Positions 10,398-20,894 of a stretch of 64,000 nucleotides of DNA are shown in pieces; the stretch's first letter is position 1, and each line of letters starts with the position of its first letter. The notes under the pieces are model-generated. The model was not told the DNA's origin and searched no databases. It saw only the letters and a program-made list of their open reading frames with translations. Location: contig OY744523.1 of NCBI GenBank assembly GCA_963556195.1, positions 80,092,997 to 80,156,996 on the forward strand, given 5' to 3'. Both the position numbers and the translations under genes were made by a program. Source of the DNA: Sepiola atlantica. Lineage: Eukaryota > Mollusca > Cephalopoda > Sepiida > Sepiolidae.

Positions 10398-11951
10398 ATT
10401 GAGAAGGAAGCACTGGAGATCATATTCGGAGTTACAAAATTCCACCGTTTTTTACATGGTCGAAAATTCAAATTACAAACTGATCACAAGCCGCTTATAA
10501 CCATTTTCGGTTCAAAAAAAGGGATACCAACTTACTCAGCCAACAGACTGCAAAAATGGGCGACCATCCTGCTAAATTACGATTTTAGTATGGAATTTCT
10601 TGCATCTGCGAAGTTAGGTCACGCTGACGGATTGTCGCGATTAATCCCAAAATCAAGGGAACCGCTGGAGGACACAGTAATAGCGTCACTACAAAGTGAA
10701 AAGGACTATACACAAATACTGTGCAATACGATCAGGGAATTACCAGTGACTTTGAAAGATATAATAAGGGAGGCTGAAGAAGATAGTTTCATCAAAGAAA
10801 CGAAACAAAAAATGCAATCAGATGAATCGGCGGCGGAAGTTTATTCTATGTGCAATGAGGTACTGTTGTACCGAGAAAGGGTGGTAATCCCAGCCACGCT
10901 GAGGAAAAATTTTTTAAAGGATTTTCATACAGGGCACCCTGGGGCTACTAGAATGAAGAGCCTCATGAGGTCCTACGTTTACTGGAAGAGCATGGACACT
11001 GATATTGAAGACATGGTAAAGTCGTGTAAGGGATGCGCATTGGCTGCAAAAGCGCCCCCAATACAATTTAGCCCGTGGCCTAAAACTGACCATCCATGGT
11101 CAAGGATACACGTGGACTTTGCAGGTCCATTGGAGGGAAACTATTACTTAATAGTTGTTGATAGCTTTTCAAAATGGCCTGAGGTATTTAGATGCAAGAG
11201 TCCAACGACGGATTTTACAATCAGTGCTCTTCACGAATTGTATGCTAGGTTTGGTGTGGTCGATTGTTTGGTGTCGGACAATGGCACGCAATTCACGTCA
11301 GCAGATTTTAAAAGTTTCTGCGAGGATTTCCAGGTCAACCACATAACAACGCCAACCTATCATCCTCGATCGAACGGTCAGGCAGAGAGGTTCGTTGACA
11401 CGCTAAAAAGAGCCCTGAAAAAAGCTAAAGGAACGCCCTCAGGAAAGGCGTTACAACAGTTTTTACAGGTGTACCGAATTACACCAAATGAAAGCGCTCC
11501 ATCAAAGATGTCGCCGGCAGAGTTAATGTTTGCGAGGAAAATTAGGCCGGTCTTCGAGAAACTTTTGCCTAAACAGGTAAAACCGCCGAATACTACAGTT
11601 CCTAAAAAGAGGTATTTACCTGGGGAAAAGGTATTTTTCCAGGTACACAAAAATAATAGTATGATGTGGGAACTAGGAAAGGTCAAGCAGAGGATCGGGC
11701 GGATGGTTTACATAATCGAAGGTCCAAAATTCACTCACAAGAAGCATTTGAACCAAATTCGGAAACGTGTCACTGATGACGACAGACAACCCCCTGTTGA
11801 ACAAGAAGTAATGGACCATATATATGACACGTTCGACCTGGTAACACCACAAGCAGCCGAACAACGTCGGTCTTCCAGAAAAAGAAAAAGGATCGATCCC
11901 ATAGAGATCAATCCCAGGAAAAAGAGCTATACGATCATTCCAGGGGAATGA
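10398..11951 (+). CDS. RNase H end and integrase of the full-length gypsy
   Basis: Same frame as the RT, open from 10398; the first Met is at 10590 and starts a 453-codon ORF. Before it lie the RNase H blocks IEKEALEIIFG and TDHKPL. Counting from 10590, the zinc-binding HHCC domain is at residues 113-149 (HTGH...CKGC). The catalytic core carries D176 (HVDFAGP), D230 (VSDNGTQF) and E266 (SNGQAERF). A basic C-terminus ends at TGA 11949-11951, just before the polypurine tract. All catalytic residues are present. Confidence 0.92.
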   Translation: MEKEALEIIFGVTKFHRFLHGRKFKLQTDHKPLITIFGSKKGIPTYSANRLQKWATILLNYDFSMEFLASAKLGHADGLSRLIPKSREPLEDTVIASLQSEKDYTQILCNTIRELPVTLKDIIREAEEDSFIKETKQKMQSDESAAEVYSMCNEVLLYRERVVIPATLRKNFLKDFHTGHPGATRMKSLMRSYVYWKSMDTDIEDMVKSCKGCALAAKAPPIQFSPWPKTDHPWSRIHVDFAGPLEGNYYLIVVDSFSKWPEVFRCKSPTTDFTISALHELYARFGVVDCLVSDNGTQFTSADFKSFCEDFQVNHITTPTYHPRSNGQAERFVDTLKRALKKAKGTPSGKALQQFLQVYRITPNESAPSKMSPAELMFARKIRPVFEKLLPKQVKPPNTTVPKKRYLPGEKVFFQVHKNNSMMWELGKVKQRIGRMVYIIEGPKFTHKKHLNQIRKRVTDDDRQPPVEQEVMDHIYDTFDLVTPQAAEQRRSSRKRKRIDPIEINPRKKSYTIIPGE

Positions 11952-11956
11952 AAAGC

Positions 11957-11968
11957 TCGGGAGGGGGG
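11957..11968 (+). promoter_or_regulatory. Polypurine tract of the full-length gypsy
   Basis: CGGGAGGGGGG lies directly against the TGTTG start of the 3' LTR, the position where plus-strand DNA synthesis is primed in LTR retrotransposons. Confidence 0.8.
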
Positions 11969-12557
11969 TGTTGTGGGGTACAAATCACCCCTATTGAAGA
12001 ACTAATGGAAGCAACCATCTATAATAAATATCATGGTTGCAAAGACTCAAACAGAGGACATTCCTATCATGTGAGTGTCCACGTGTGGTATCTGTTCCGA
12101 TGGATACTACACCCTATAGACCGGTGTTGTCTTGGCCTTCGGGGCATGATTCCGCCGGTCTATGGGTCTGTCCTGTGCAGTTCTAGGAGGTCCACCCTCC
12201 CAGGCTTTGCCTCTCCTCTTTGGGGAGGAGTAAGTTTATAGCTTACTGCCTGAGGCGCCCCTACCGGGGAATGCCGACGGGGCTGTCCAGGCAATTTTTA
12301 ATGGCTAAAGCGCTCACGTTCTCGGGCGCTGGCTTTTCAAATCCCACTTTCCGACCTTGTGTCACATACTCCTATAGTGGGTAGGTGTTAAATATCGAGG
12401 ACATTCCTATTCATGTTTTACCACATGGTAGGAATCCGGTCATCTCCTACCACATTTAGTGGCGTTACTGTATTGCTATGAATAAATACATTGTATATTT
12501 TAACCTGTCACAATTCGTGGTTGTTATCTTTGTGACCCCTAGCACGGGTCTACAACA
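11969..12557 (+). repeat. 3' LTR of the full-length gypsy
   Basis: Begins TGTTGTGGGGTACAAATCAC and ends GGGTCTACAACA. Compared with the 5' LTR it has about ten extra bases near 12263 and lacks seven near 12080. It is followed by the duplicated target CTAAG. Confidence 0.92.
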
Positions 12558-12689
12558 CTAAGATGGACGTTTTTTTACATTTTCATTTTTCTAATTGCTC
12601 AATTCAATAAGTTCACTCCATAAAATAAATATATAAATACACAATTTTACTCTATATTATTATTTTTTTTTTAACTTAGTTCACACCAA

Positions 12690-13166
12690 ACAAGGCAAGT
12701 TGCTACTGTAGACGTAAGGGGCTACTGAGAATTAGGATGAAAGTTTAGGGGGGCATCCTAAATTGGGAGCTGTGCAGTGAGATGCTTGTTCACATTAGTT
12801 TTAAATTTCTGCATGTCGGTACAGTCGGGGAAACAGGGAGCAGGGAGGGAGTTCTAAAACCCGGCAGCTCGAGGAAAGAAGCTATTGGAGTAGGAGGGTC
12901 TCCGGCATCTGGGGGCCTTCACAGTAGATGGATGGGATTAGCTGATTGTCAGGGAACACCAGAGCAGCAAGTTCATTGGAGCACATTCCATTGAAGTACT
13001 TGTAAAACAAGCACAAGGATGCAACATTGTGACGAGGGGTCAGCGGCTGGAGCTTGGTGGCTAGTGAGGGACCTATTAGATTAGATACTCCGATTTGGAC
13101 CTTGTCTAAGAGGGAGAGACTGGTGGATGGTGCACCAGCCAAAATTTGACAACAATACTCCATGCA
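12690..13166 (-). pseudogene. Jockey/CR1-like LINE, copy A: 3' end of ORF2
   Basis: The minus-strand frame at 12882-13163 reads MEYCCQILAGAPSTSLSLLD and matches the post-RT region of the LINE at 36607-36720. Downstream on the minus strand (12780-12880) is a C-terminal tail of the kind ending many LINE ORF2 proteins. The similarity stops sharply at about 13166, after CCATGCAT, where unrelated DNA starts. The 3' boundary near 12690 is approximate and no clear tail repeat is visible. Confidence 0.75.
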
Positions 13167-15149
13167 TATAAAAGCTTAAAAAATCTCTTAAACAGCATTC
13201 ATACATAAGTTCAGACATTTATCTGAGTGTACATCAATAAGATAGAGGTATTTTTACAGAGCAATACCTCTTATACATGATAATTGAAAGGTCACTTTGC
13301 TCCGTCACGTACGTGACCCATCAGAGATATCAGTTTTGCTAGCATAAAAGGTTTATGGAATAGACAGTTCAAATTTTTTTTACAAAGCAAGTATACTGAT
13401 ACCATCCTTGAGCCAAAATGTCAAGTAGCTACAACCAATTGCTTTAGAAAAAAGCACATACATAATTATGTCACGTGCGTGACAGAGATGTATGTGACAT
13501 ATGCATTTTGTTTAGTTTGCCTGTTAACAATCTTGGCTGGAATTAATTTGAGCATTCAAATATTCATAAAACTCGGTATTGCAGGTTCATAAAGGCCCAG
13601 TTTCAGTCACGTACATGACCGACCATTCAGATGCATTTTTTCAACTTGTGAGATAATACTTTGTATTAATACTTTGCTCAGAATAAACTCTTTCTAATCA
13701 AAACTATGTGTCTTATTAACATAGTTATAAATCTTTAATGAACTTGCTAGTAAAGATAGAATTGATGAACAAATTGTCAAGCCTTGACAAAATAAGCTAA
13801 TGTACATATTCAAATAACAAAATGTGTATCGTATAAATGCATGATAATATCAGTGGCAATTCTGACAAAAAAAAAACAGCACATTTAAATAAGATTAACT
13901 TCATTGAATCTGAACTGCATTGCATTGTTCATTAGGAAAGTTCTTCATTGTAAGTACATTTTCTGGCCTCAGTGTACAAAAACTGGAGAAACAAATAGTG
14001 ATATCTGGGTGAGTGTTTTTGAACAAAGCATATGCTTCTTTTAAATATATTTGCAGGTAAAGTCTAGGCTCTGTCCTTTTCTCTCCATTTTCCCACACAG
14101 CCATTGTTTTTATGCCTGGACTCGTATACACAATGTCCATACTTTAAAAAAAATCCTGGACCATTCTTACAGTATCTTCTGACAATCCATTTCCATGGGT
14201 TCTTAAATTGTTTTCGGCCTTTGTGGCCAAAAATTCTCCAATACGTCCCCCCCCCCCCACACACACACACTACAGCTTTTCGTTTTCGAGGACTGGAAGG
14301 AAAAGCCCTCTTAGCCTTTCTGACAGCCCTCCCATACGATTGTGGCGATCTATAGGATTTAGTTGGTGTACTAGTAGCTGTAGTAGGTGGCTTTTCTGCA
14401 TTTGCTTTAAGAAGCCGCGACTTTCTCATCCTGTCTCGACTTTTCTTCTTGTACTCTGCAAGTTCAACATTAGTCATTGCATTAACTGTATTTGTCTTGA
14501 CAGCTTTCTGTTGAAAATTTAGATCTAACAGTTTTCTTCTTGCTCTGAAATTTCTCATCTTTTCTGCTGATGTAAGTCTTTTTCTTTTTGCTGGAGTCAG
14601 TCATCTTGGTTGAAAAAGGAAGTTACTAAGGGATATCACTCTTAAATAAGAGAAAAGCAGATATTCTCCATGGTTACAACAATAAATAAACAATAGCATG
14701 ATATTGTCAAGCTAAATCAACTTTTCAAGCTTACAATTCAGATCGTCACGTACGTGACCCAAAATTTGTCATGTACGTGACCCAACTCAAACCCAATTTG
14801 TGCTTGATTGGAGATGTGCAGAGACTTGAAATTTTCGTGAGTCAAAATTTACACATATTTCCCTTTGGAAAATAGTTATTTCCTTTTGTAGATAATTCAA
14901 AGAAAATGGCTGACATAAAGTAAAATTTGAAAATGCTCATTTGTGTGGTGTCACGTACGTGACCCAATCTAGTGAGCATTTTAAGTATGAAGATTTGTTC
15001 AAATCAATGAAAACTAAAATTATTTAGACAGAGAAATGATTGAAGTTTGTTGTAAGACCAATTTTTTTATTAGAAAGTGAGTATTGTAGACACAGTAATA
15101 TGTCAATTTGAAAAAATGCGTCTGAATGGTCACGTATGTGACCCGGAAT
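13167..15149 (-). mobile_element. DNA-transposon-like segment with palindromic subterminal repeats
   Basis: It lies between two pieces of one LINE copy. The palindrome GTCACGTACGTGAC, or a one- to two-base variant, occurs at 13304, 13470, 13606, 14745, 14769, 14950 and 15129, on both sides of a decayed gene at 13905-14605. The sequence next to the 13606 copy (ATTCAGATGCATTTTTTCAA) recurs inverted next to the 15129 copy, so the core has inverted flanks. Clustered palindromes near both ends suit transposase-binding sites of a DNA transposon. The superfamily is not identified and the exact ends are uncertain. Confidence 0.55.
13905..14605 (-). pseudogene. Decayed gene of an uncharacterised animal protein family (transposon-associated)
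   Basis: On the minus strand, after a possible ATG near 14603, the frame contains MRNFRARRKLLDLNFQQ, NVELAEYKKKSRDRMRKSRL and then RKAKRAFPSSPRKRKAVV. After a frame change come the segment from GLSEDTVRMVQDFF, then SPGIKTM, YLQIYLKEAYALFKNTHPDI and FCTLRPENVL. I recognise this order (basic RMR repeats, FPxSPRKRKAVV, a PGxK block, a LRPxNV block) from large uncharacterised proteins of cnidarians and arthropods; I do not know a named domain. The rest of that family's protein is missing here. Confidence 0.5.
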
Positions 15150-15420
15150 GGGCCATCAGGGTAGCAAGATTCGGCAAAGCATTTGTTGTAGTGTTTGGAG
15201 AGGACAGGGGCCAGTTCAGCAGAGCATTTCTTTATTACTACTACTGATGTAAGATCAGGCCCACATGCTTTGGAAGTGTCAAGATTTTTTATGATGTCCC
15301 AGATATGAGATGGGGTAATGGTCAGGTCATAAGTGCGGCTTCAGTTCGCAATAGGAAATTTGAGAGAGAGCAGAATTCCTCCCTGGTTGAGAACCTCTGT
15401 TATTTACTACCTTACATATT
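15150..15420 (-). pseudogene. Jockey/CR1-like LINE, copy A: upstream ORF2 piece
   Basis: Closely similar to 37590-37800 of the LINE copy B (for example GTTTGGAGAGGACAGGGGCC), same orientation as 12690-13166. Between the two pieces about 0.9 kb of LINE (equivalent to 36700-37590) is missing as well as the foreign segment being present, so an insertion with deletion, or two events, is needed. Confidence 0.75.
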
Positions 15421-15519
15421 AACTTGCGGTATTTCTAAACAAATTTCGTAAAATTTAAAATCTTCCATGAATTCTAATTCAAACTTAAATTATCACCTGC
15501 AGCATTACTTACCTTTCCA

Positions 15520-16310
15520 CATATAACACATACACACGTATTCATGCACACATATAACATATACACACGTATTCATGCACACATATAACATATACACACG
15601 TATTCATACACACATATAACACATACTCACGTATTCATACACACATATAACACATACACACGTATTCATGCACACATATAACATATACACACGTATTCAT
15701 ACACACATATAACACATACTCACGTATTCATACACACATATAACACATACTCACGTATTCATGCACACATATAACATATACACACGTATTCATACACACA
15801 TATAACACATACTCACGTATTCATGCACACATATAACATATACACACGTATTCATACACACATATAACATATACACACGTATTCATACACACATATAACA
15901 TATACACACGTATGCATACACACATATAACACATACACACGTATTCATGCACACATATAACATATACACACGTATTCATACACACATATAACATATACAC
16001 ACGTATAACACATACACACGTATTCATACACACATATAACATATACACACGTATTCATACACATATAACGCATACCCACGTATTCATACACACATATTCA
16101 TACACACATATAACACCTACACACGTATTCATACACACATATAACACCTACACACGTATTCATACACACATATAACACCTACACACGTATTCATACACAC
16201 GTATTCATACACACATATAACACCTACACACGTATTCATACACACATATAACACCTACACACGTATTCATACACACTTATTCATACACACGTATTCATAC
16301 ACCTTTAATG
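15520..16310. repeat. 31-bp minisatellite
   Basis: About 25 tandem copies of a 31-bp unit built from CACGTATTCATACACACATA and TAACACATACA. Units vary mainly at T/C and G/A positions (ATGC/ATAC, ACACCTACAC). Towards 16180-16300 short ATTCATACACACGT sub-units appear. The minus-strand open frame across it (Tyr/Cys/Val-rich) is only a translation of the repeat. Confidence 0.95.
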
Positions 16311-17132
16311 ATCTCCTTTTTCACAACACTAAGTAGCGCTAAGATTAGGAACTATAAAAGCCGAAGCACAAAAAGATTTTTTGCCTTACATAAGAGACTA
16401 CATGGTGTCTCCTTCTGGTCACTCGTACGTCTGACAACACATGTGCCTAACATATATGTGATTTTATGTTTAGGTATGTGAGACGGATCCCCTTAACAGT
16501 TTTACACACACGCACACACTCTTTTACGACTTTACTGGACTTATGTGTTTTACGCACACAATTCAACTGGGAGTGAACCTATCTAGGCTTGCATTGGATA
16601 TATGTGGTATCTTAAACATATCGTCTTTGTTGTATGCGTTGCTTGTATGATAAAATATATATTGGTCAGACGCTGTCTAAGCCTCCACAAAACCCCAAAG
16701 TGGTGACACTAACAGGTAACAAGCAATACTTATCATAACAAGGGGAAAATTTCGTATTCATACCACAAACAGATCCAAATTTATTTTAAGATGTTGAACA
16801 GAAATGTGAGCACAAAGATTTTACACCTCCTCCCACTCCCTTTCCCAGATGCAGTAACCATAACCCTCATCATGTGCGTAGTTACTAACGGACACCCCGA
16901 TTCGCAGTTCATCACTCCCTTTTTTTTCACCAACATTTTATCATCTTGTTCTCTTCACAAACTCTCCTTTGTTTTTCTTTTTCTCAACAACATTTATAAT
17001 GGCCAACGACCACAAAGACATTTTCAAAGTTTCGGCAAAGTTTTACCACCTTTTAACAGATCAAACTGCTTCACACAATTGGAGGCCCTATCTTCAATCA
17101 GGAAACTAACATAGCAGAAAAGCAAGTTTGCC

Positions 17133-17769
17133 AGCGTGATGGAAGCATTTCTACCCAAGGTTGGGGACAAGGTAACTGACTTGTTGAACAACAATGTACC
17201 AGAAACAAACCCATATGACACTCTGAAAGACACCCCCATTAAAAAGATGGGTCAATCCGAAGAGGCTACGAAACCTGTTTACTAATATCAGTCTCAGTGA
17301 CAGGACTCCTTTGCAACTGCTGCGGCACATGAAGATGCAACTCAAACGAATTACTATGTCTGAGAAAACACTACAGTGGTTGTGGCTGGATAAACACTCT
17401 CAAAGTGCAATGCAAATAGTAGCACCAATGGTAGATATTACTTCTATCGCCGACATGCTGGCAGACTCAGCTGATAGTATTTATGAGCTCAGCAGTAGCT
17501 CACTCATCACTCCAAACAGCCAATGCAATGAGATGCAGAAGTTAAAGGCTAAAATAAAAGAGTTGAAGGCCATGCTAAAAGCCCTCGAAACAGAGAGCCG
17601 AGAAGTTGTTCACAGTTCTGTAGCAGAGAGAGGTCCTCTTACAGTCAACCCTAGGGTGGTATATGCTGGTAGCTGGTACCATTTTAAATTCAGTACCAAT
17701 GCCAGAAAATACAACAACCCCTGCAACTTCAAGCAACAGGAGAACGTTCATTCCAACCAGTTATTGTGA
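17133..17769 (+). pseudogene. gag of the CsRn1-like gypsy
   Basis: ATG 17133 opens MEAFLPKVGDKVTDLL; after a frame change near 17270 the reading continues as SLSDRTPLQLLRHMKM, TLQWLWLDKHSQSA and IADMLADSADSIYEL, the hallmark capsid blocks of CsRn1/Kabuki gag (RTPSQLLRHM, LWLQRLP, LAELADRI in relatives). Towards the end, WYHFKFSTNARKYNNPC corresponds to their CWYHxxFG-type Cys/His motif, with the first Cys replaced. The frame ends at 17769. Confidence 0.75.
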
Positions 17770-17779
17770 CGAGTGTGTC

Positions 17780-18114
17780 TATTGTTTGAAAAGTTCAAGT
17801 ATGCCAAGTGAGAGTTTCAGCAAATAATCGAGGATGGAATTTTCAAACCTTCCGAAAGTTCATACACTTCACTTTTTCGCTTCATTCCTAAACCTCGAAA
17901 TCTCCTTGTGTATCATCATCATCATCAACCGGTTAATTTGTTGAATCAGGCCACAATTAATCCTCTGATGCGTTGATTATCAACGACTCAATGCATCAAC
18001 TATAATAGACTGCTATATCATCCCAGACAACCAGACAAATTCACCTTAGTATTTCAAAGCATAACAGTATTTTCTAAAGTGGATCTGACTAAAGCTTACT
18101 AGTACATACTAGTG
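17780..18114 (+). pseudogene. RT N-terminal half of the CsRn1-like gypsy
   Basis: FQQIIEDGIFKPSESSYTS and FRFIPKPRNL are the RT entry motif; DYQRLNASTII and YIIPDNQ follow, then a decayed SKIDL block leading to KAY at about 18091-18099. The reading frame then meets the insertion at 18115. Several CAG/CAA codons have become stops. Confidence 0.7.
17907..17976 (-). mobile_element. Tiny 5'-truncated RTE-like LINE tail
   Basis: About 70 bp whose complement matches the 3' end of the LINE fragment at 49225-49262: GAGGATTAATTGTGGCCTGA, then AACCGGTTGATGATGA ending in GAT repeats. It sits inside gypsy RT between the codons for PRNLLV and DYQRLN and ends in the (GAT)n tail typical of RTE-type LINEs, so it looks like a severely truncated insertion. 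Confidence 0.7.
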
Positions 18115-19362
18115 TGAAACAGTGGTTTCAGCGACGGAGTCGGCACCCTGGGGTGCACTGGAATGCATCGGGGAGATCAGGCCCCACGTAGAAACAAGTG
18201 GAGATCTGGGAGCTAGTACATATTTTCGACTGACCAGACCTTAATCGCTGTGGGCGCCAAAAAGTCTGAAATTGGTTCTCGTGTTGGCGTGGCGATTGAG
18301 CCCGCCCGAGAAGTGACAATCTCCATATGTCTGGCGGGCCCCGTTAATCGTAAATACTGGGGGAAACATCAACAGGGAAAAGCAAGCGTGCCAGGCGCTA
18401 TGTGTGCGGGCGCGGGCGGCGGAGATAGGATCGCCGATCGGGCTGTCACTTTTGATTGTGGCCAGAGCCTCCTCTTCCCGATGATTGCTTGATCTAAATA
18501 GCGTCAGAAAGAAGCGAACCAGAGCACCCCAATTGTCGTACCACACAACGAGAAGAGAAAGAGAGTAAGTCCATAGCGCGCACACCACCCACCCCAAGAG
18601 GGGAGGGGGATGTTTGAGAGAGAGAGAGAGTATGAAATACACTTTTTGGGAAGAAAAAGAACTTTGGTTTGAGAACGAGAAGACAGTGACAACGAGTTAG
18701 ATCCAAGATTTCGTTCGGTACGGACGCGTTAGCCGAGAGCTCAGAGACGAGCCGGCCAGGCGAGGGCGTCGCGCGAACGATCGTTCTCGTCTTGGCATGG
18801 CGTGGCCCATAGCACTCCCCCCGCCGTTTGAGTAGACAAGTTATATCTCGATTAAGGATTTGCAGTCGTAAAGAGATTCACACACGCACACGGAGAGATA
18901 CAATAGTTAGTAAAGAAGCCATTATCGAAAAATAGACTTTGGGTTAAAGTTAAAAACCCACCGTTCATTTTTATTAAATAATTATTGTTATGAAAAGACC
19001 TAGCCGTTTGTCGAGTTATTCTGTTATCGAATTGTCCTGCTAAGCAATCTTGCCTTCACAGAATCACGAAGTCGTCATTCAGCAGACCCGGAGGAGATTC
19101 AACGCCACCACAGACGACATCACGAGCCAAGGAAAAGGTGTTCACAGTCAGGAAGGATTCCTGCACCGGGACGGTTCTCATTACATTTGATGCCGTCACA
19201 AGGAAGAAGAGTGTGGGGTACCTGTTTGTAGGTGGCGCCGCGACCAGGATTTCAAACACCTGTGCGCGAGTGGCCGACTACGATACCCACGGAGGAAGAA
19301 GTGTAAGAGTGTGGGTCTCATTACATTTCCGTTATACTAGTAGATACTAGTAGATACTAGTG
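18115..19362. mobile_element. 1.25-kb insertion with repeated tail, unknown class
   Basis: It interrupts the RT between KAY and VEEGIPKTA. ATACTAGTG is present at both borders (18106-18114 and 19354-19362), a 9-bp duplication, and removing the insert with one copy restores the expected spacing of the RT. Before the right-hand copy the unit TAGATACTAG is repeated, like a non-LTR tail. The insert is GC-richer than its surroundings and has no convincing ORF; a large SINE, a truncated LINE or an LTR fragment are possible. Confidence 0.6.
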
Positions 19363-19620
19363 GTAGAAGAGGGCATTCCAAAAACGGCTGTGACCACGCC
19401 CTTCAGACTTTTCCAGTTTAGATAAATGTCTTTCGGGTTGAAAAACGCTGTTTAGACGTTTCACATACAATTTCACGTACAACATCCTGTCTGTTTGTCT
19501 ACATAAACAACGTCTTCAAAGTAAATCCGGACAAAACGTAACATGAGCAACAAATTCTAAAGAGACTAACACCGCATGGTCTAAAGATAAATGTAGACAA
19601 GTGTATATTTGGCATTACAA
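19363..19620 (+). pseudogene. RT C-terminal half of the CsRn1-like gypsy
   Basis: It continues the interrupted RT: VEEGIPKTAVTTPFRLFQF, MSFGLKNAV, a broken segment where the catalytic YxDD would be, and the thumb motif ending KCIFGI at about 19613. Stops are frequent. Confidence 0.7.
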
Positions 19621-19757
19621 TTTAAAGGTGAATTTGGGATGCTAAAGCCTACATCTTTCTTCATCTACATTAGTTTTAATTAATTTCTAATTTTCATATA
19701 TTTAAAATCAACGAGAGCGGAAAACAATTTTTTATAGTTATTGTTTAACTCCTTAAC

Positions 19758-19946
19758 GTGATTATATTATTACAATTAAATGATATTGATTACTACAATT
19801 ACTTAAAAAAGGAAAGTTTAATTAAGTACCTAGTTTTGTTTAAATTAATTAAAATAACATTTAAATTCGACTAGACTGATCTTTTTATTTTTAAGATCTG
19901 TACATTGTAGTAATTAATATCATTTCATTGTAATAATATAATCACC
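19758..19946. repeat. Inverted repeat, arms about 43 bp
   Basis: GTGATTATATTATTACAATT at 19758 is matched by the complement of 19904-19945, with few mismatches along about 43 bp and a loop of about 100 bp. It looks like a short MITE or a cruciform-forming subterminal region. Confidence 0.7.
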
Positions 19947-20170
19947 TTTAACTTAATGATTGGTAAAAATGGCACAAGTGAATAGGAAAAAATGGCACAA
20001 AGCAAGAAGATCGTTCAGGAAGGGGCGGGGCAGGAATATTAGTTTTAAATAGGGGATGCCCTCTCTCCCCAATATTATTAAATAAGTATTTACTCTGTTG
20101 TTTTCCAGCAAGTAAACTCGACTTTTCTAAGTGTCTGTGTGTATGTGGGGAAGGGAGGACTAGGTCCTCT

Positions 20171-20894
20171 TGTCGCGGTCTGTACCACTATGTTTGTTTA
20201 CTTTTGGATCAGACGCCATCTTAGAAAATACCCCCACCTTCGACTGGGTGGACCAGTCGTCGAGCCAGGAAGACAGCAGCAGAAATCAAACAGCCCTTTT
20301 CAGGACTAACACCTTCCTGCAGTGCCAGCTCCAGCTCACTCATGCACCAACTTCGTGCAGCGCATGTTCCAGCTGACTCCTGCATCAACTTCCTGCAGCG
20401 CATGTTCCAGCTCACTCATGCACCAACTTCCTGCAGTGCATGTTCCAGCTGACTCCTGCATCAACTTCCTGCATCAACTTCCTGCAGCGCATGTTCCAGC
20501 TCACTCATGCACCAACTTCCTGCAGCGCATGTTCCAGCTGACTCCTGCATCAACTTCCTGCATCAACTTCCTGCAGCGCATGTTCCAGCTCATTCCTGCA
20601 TCAACTTCATGCAGCTCCAGCTCACTCCTGCAGTGCATGTTCCAGCTCACTCCTGCACCAACTTCCTGCAGCGCCTGTTCCAGCTCACTCCTGCATGAAC
20701 TTCCTGCAGCTCCAGCTCACTCCTGCCACAGCCCTCTCCAGCTCCTCTTCCCTGTTATTTTTACTTTTCCTTCTCAACCATTATTACCTTTATAAATAAA
20801 CGTGTCTTCTGTTTTTAAAACTATACATTTGTGTTTGTCCTCTCTTCTTTGCCATTGTCGTAATTTGCCTGTGTCCACTTTCTTAGTTGCAACA
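20171..20894 (+). repeat. Possible solo LTR containing a minisatellite
   Basis: It begins TGTCGCGGTCTGTACCACTA and ends CTTAGTTGCAACA. CTCT flanks both sides (20167-20170 and 20895-20898), as a 4-bp target duplication would. ATAAATAAACGTG near 20793 supplies a polyadenylation signal. The flanking DNA (20040-20165 and 20900-21000) is itself duplicated, which weakens the case. No primer site follows, so a solo LTR is the simplest reading. Confidence 0.45.
20318..20735 (+). repeat. 38-bp minisatellite with open frames
   Basis: About ten copies of a 38-bp unit containing CTGCAGCGCATGTTCCAGCT and CACTCCTGCATCAACTTC, some with an extra 13-bp CAACTTCCTGCAT. It keeps a + strand frame open from 20322 to 20795 (repeats of NFLQRMFQLTPAS in one frame). 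The unit length is not a multiple of three, so the frames rotate and a protein role is unlikely. Confidence 0.85.

Larger units (their letters stand above)
6242..12557 (+). mobile_element. Full-length Ty3/gypsy LTR retrotransposon
   Basis: Two long direct repeats (6242-6825 and 11969-12557) bound a 5.1-kb interior with gag, protease, RT, RNase H and integrase on the + strand. The flanking 5-mer CTAAG occurs at 6237-6241 and 12558-12562, a clean target-site duplication. The LTRs differ by roughly 14 substitutions and three short indels by eye, so insertion was fairly recent. Coding damage is limited to a few stops and one T-run frameshift. Confidence 0.95.
16330..19620 (+). mobile_element. Decayed Kabuki/CsRn1-like gypsy with two internal insertions
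   Basis: TGGTGACACTAACAGG at 16701 resembles the tRNA-Trp-type primer site (TGGTGACCC) used by the CsRn1 group. It is followed by gag (17133-17769) and RT (17780-18114, resuming at 19363). The RT is split by a 1.25-kb insertion (18115-19362) and carries a small LINE-tail insertion (about 17907-17976). RNase H and integrase are not present before the next element begins at 19618. The 5' LTR would end at 16700 but its start is not visible. Confidence 0.7.

Noticed and set aside
15821..16048. Open minus-strand frame rich in Tyr, Cys and Val
   Set aside because: It is a translation of the 31-bp minisatellite; the unit is not a multiple of three and no gene signals exist.
15520..16310. CRISPR-like array
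   Set aside because: Direct tandem repeat without unique spacers in eukaryotic DNA.
20322..20795. 157-codon frame with repeated Gln/Leu/Ser units
   Set aside because: Falls in the 38-bp minisatellite; frames rotate with the repeats, so it is not evidence of a protein.
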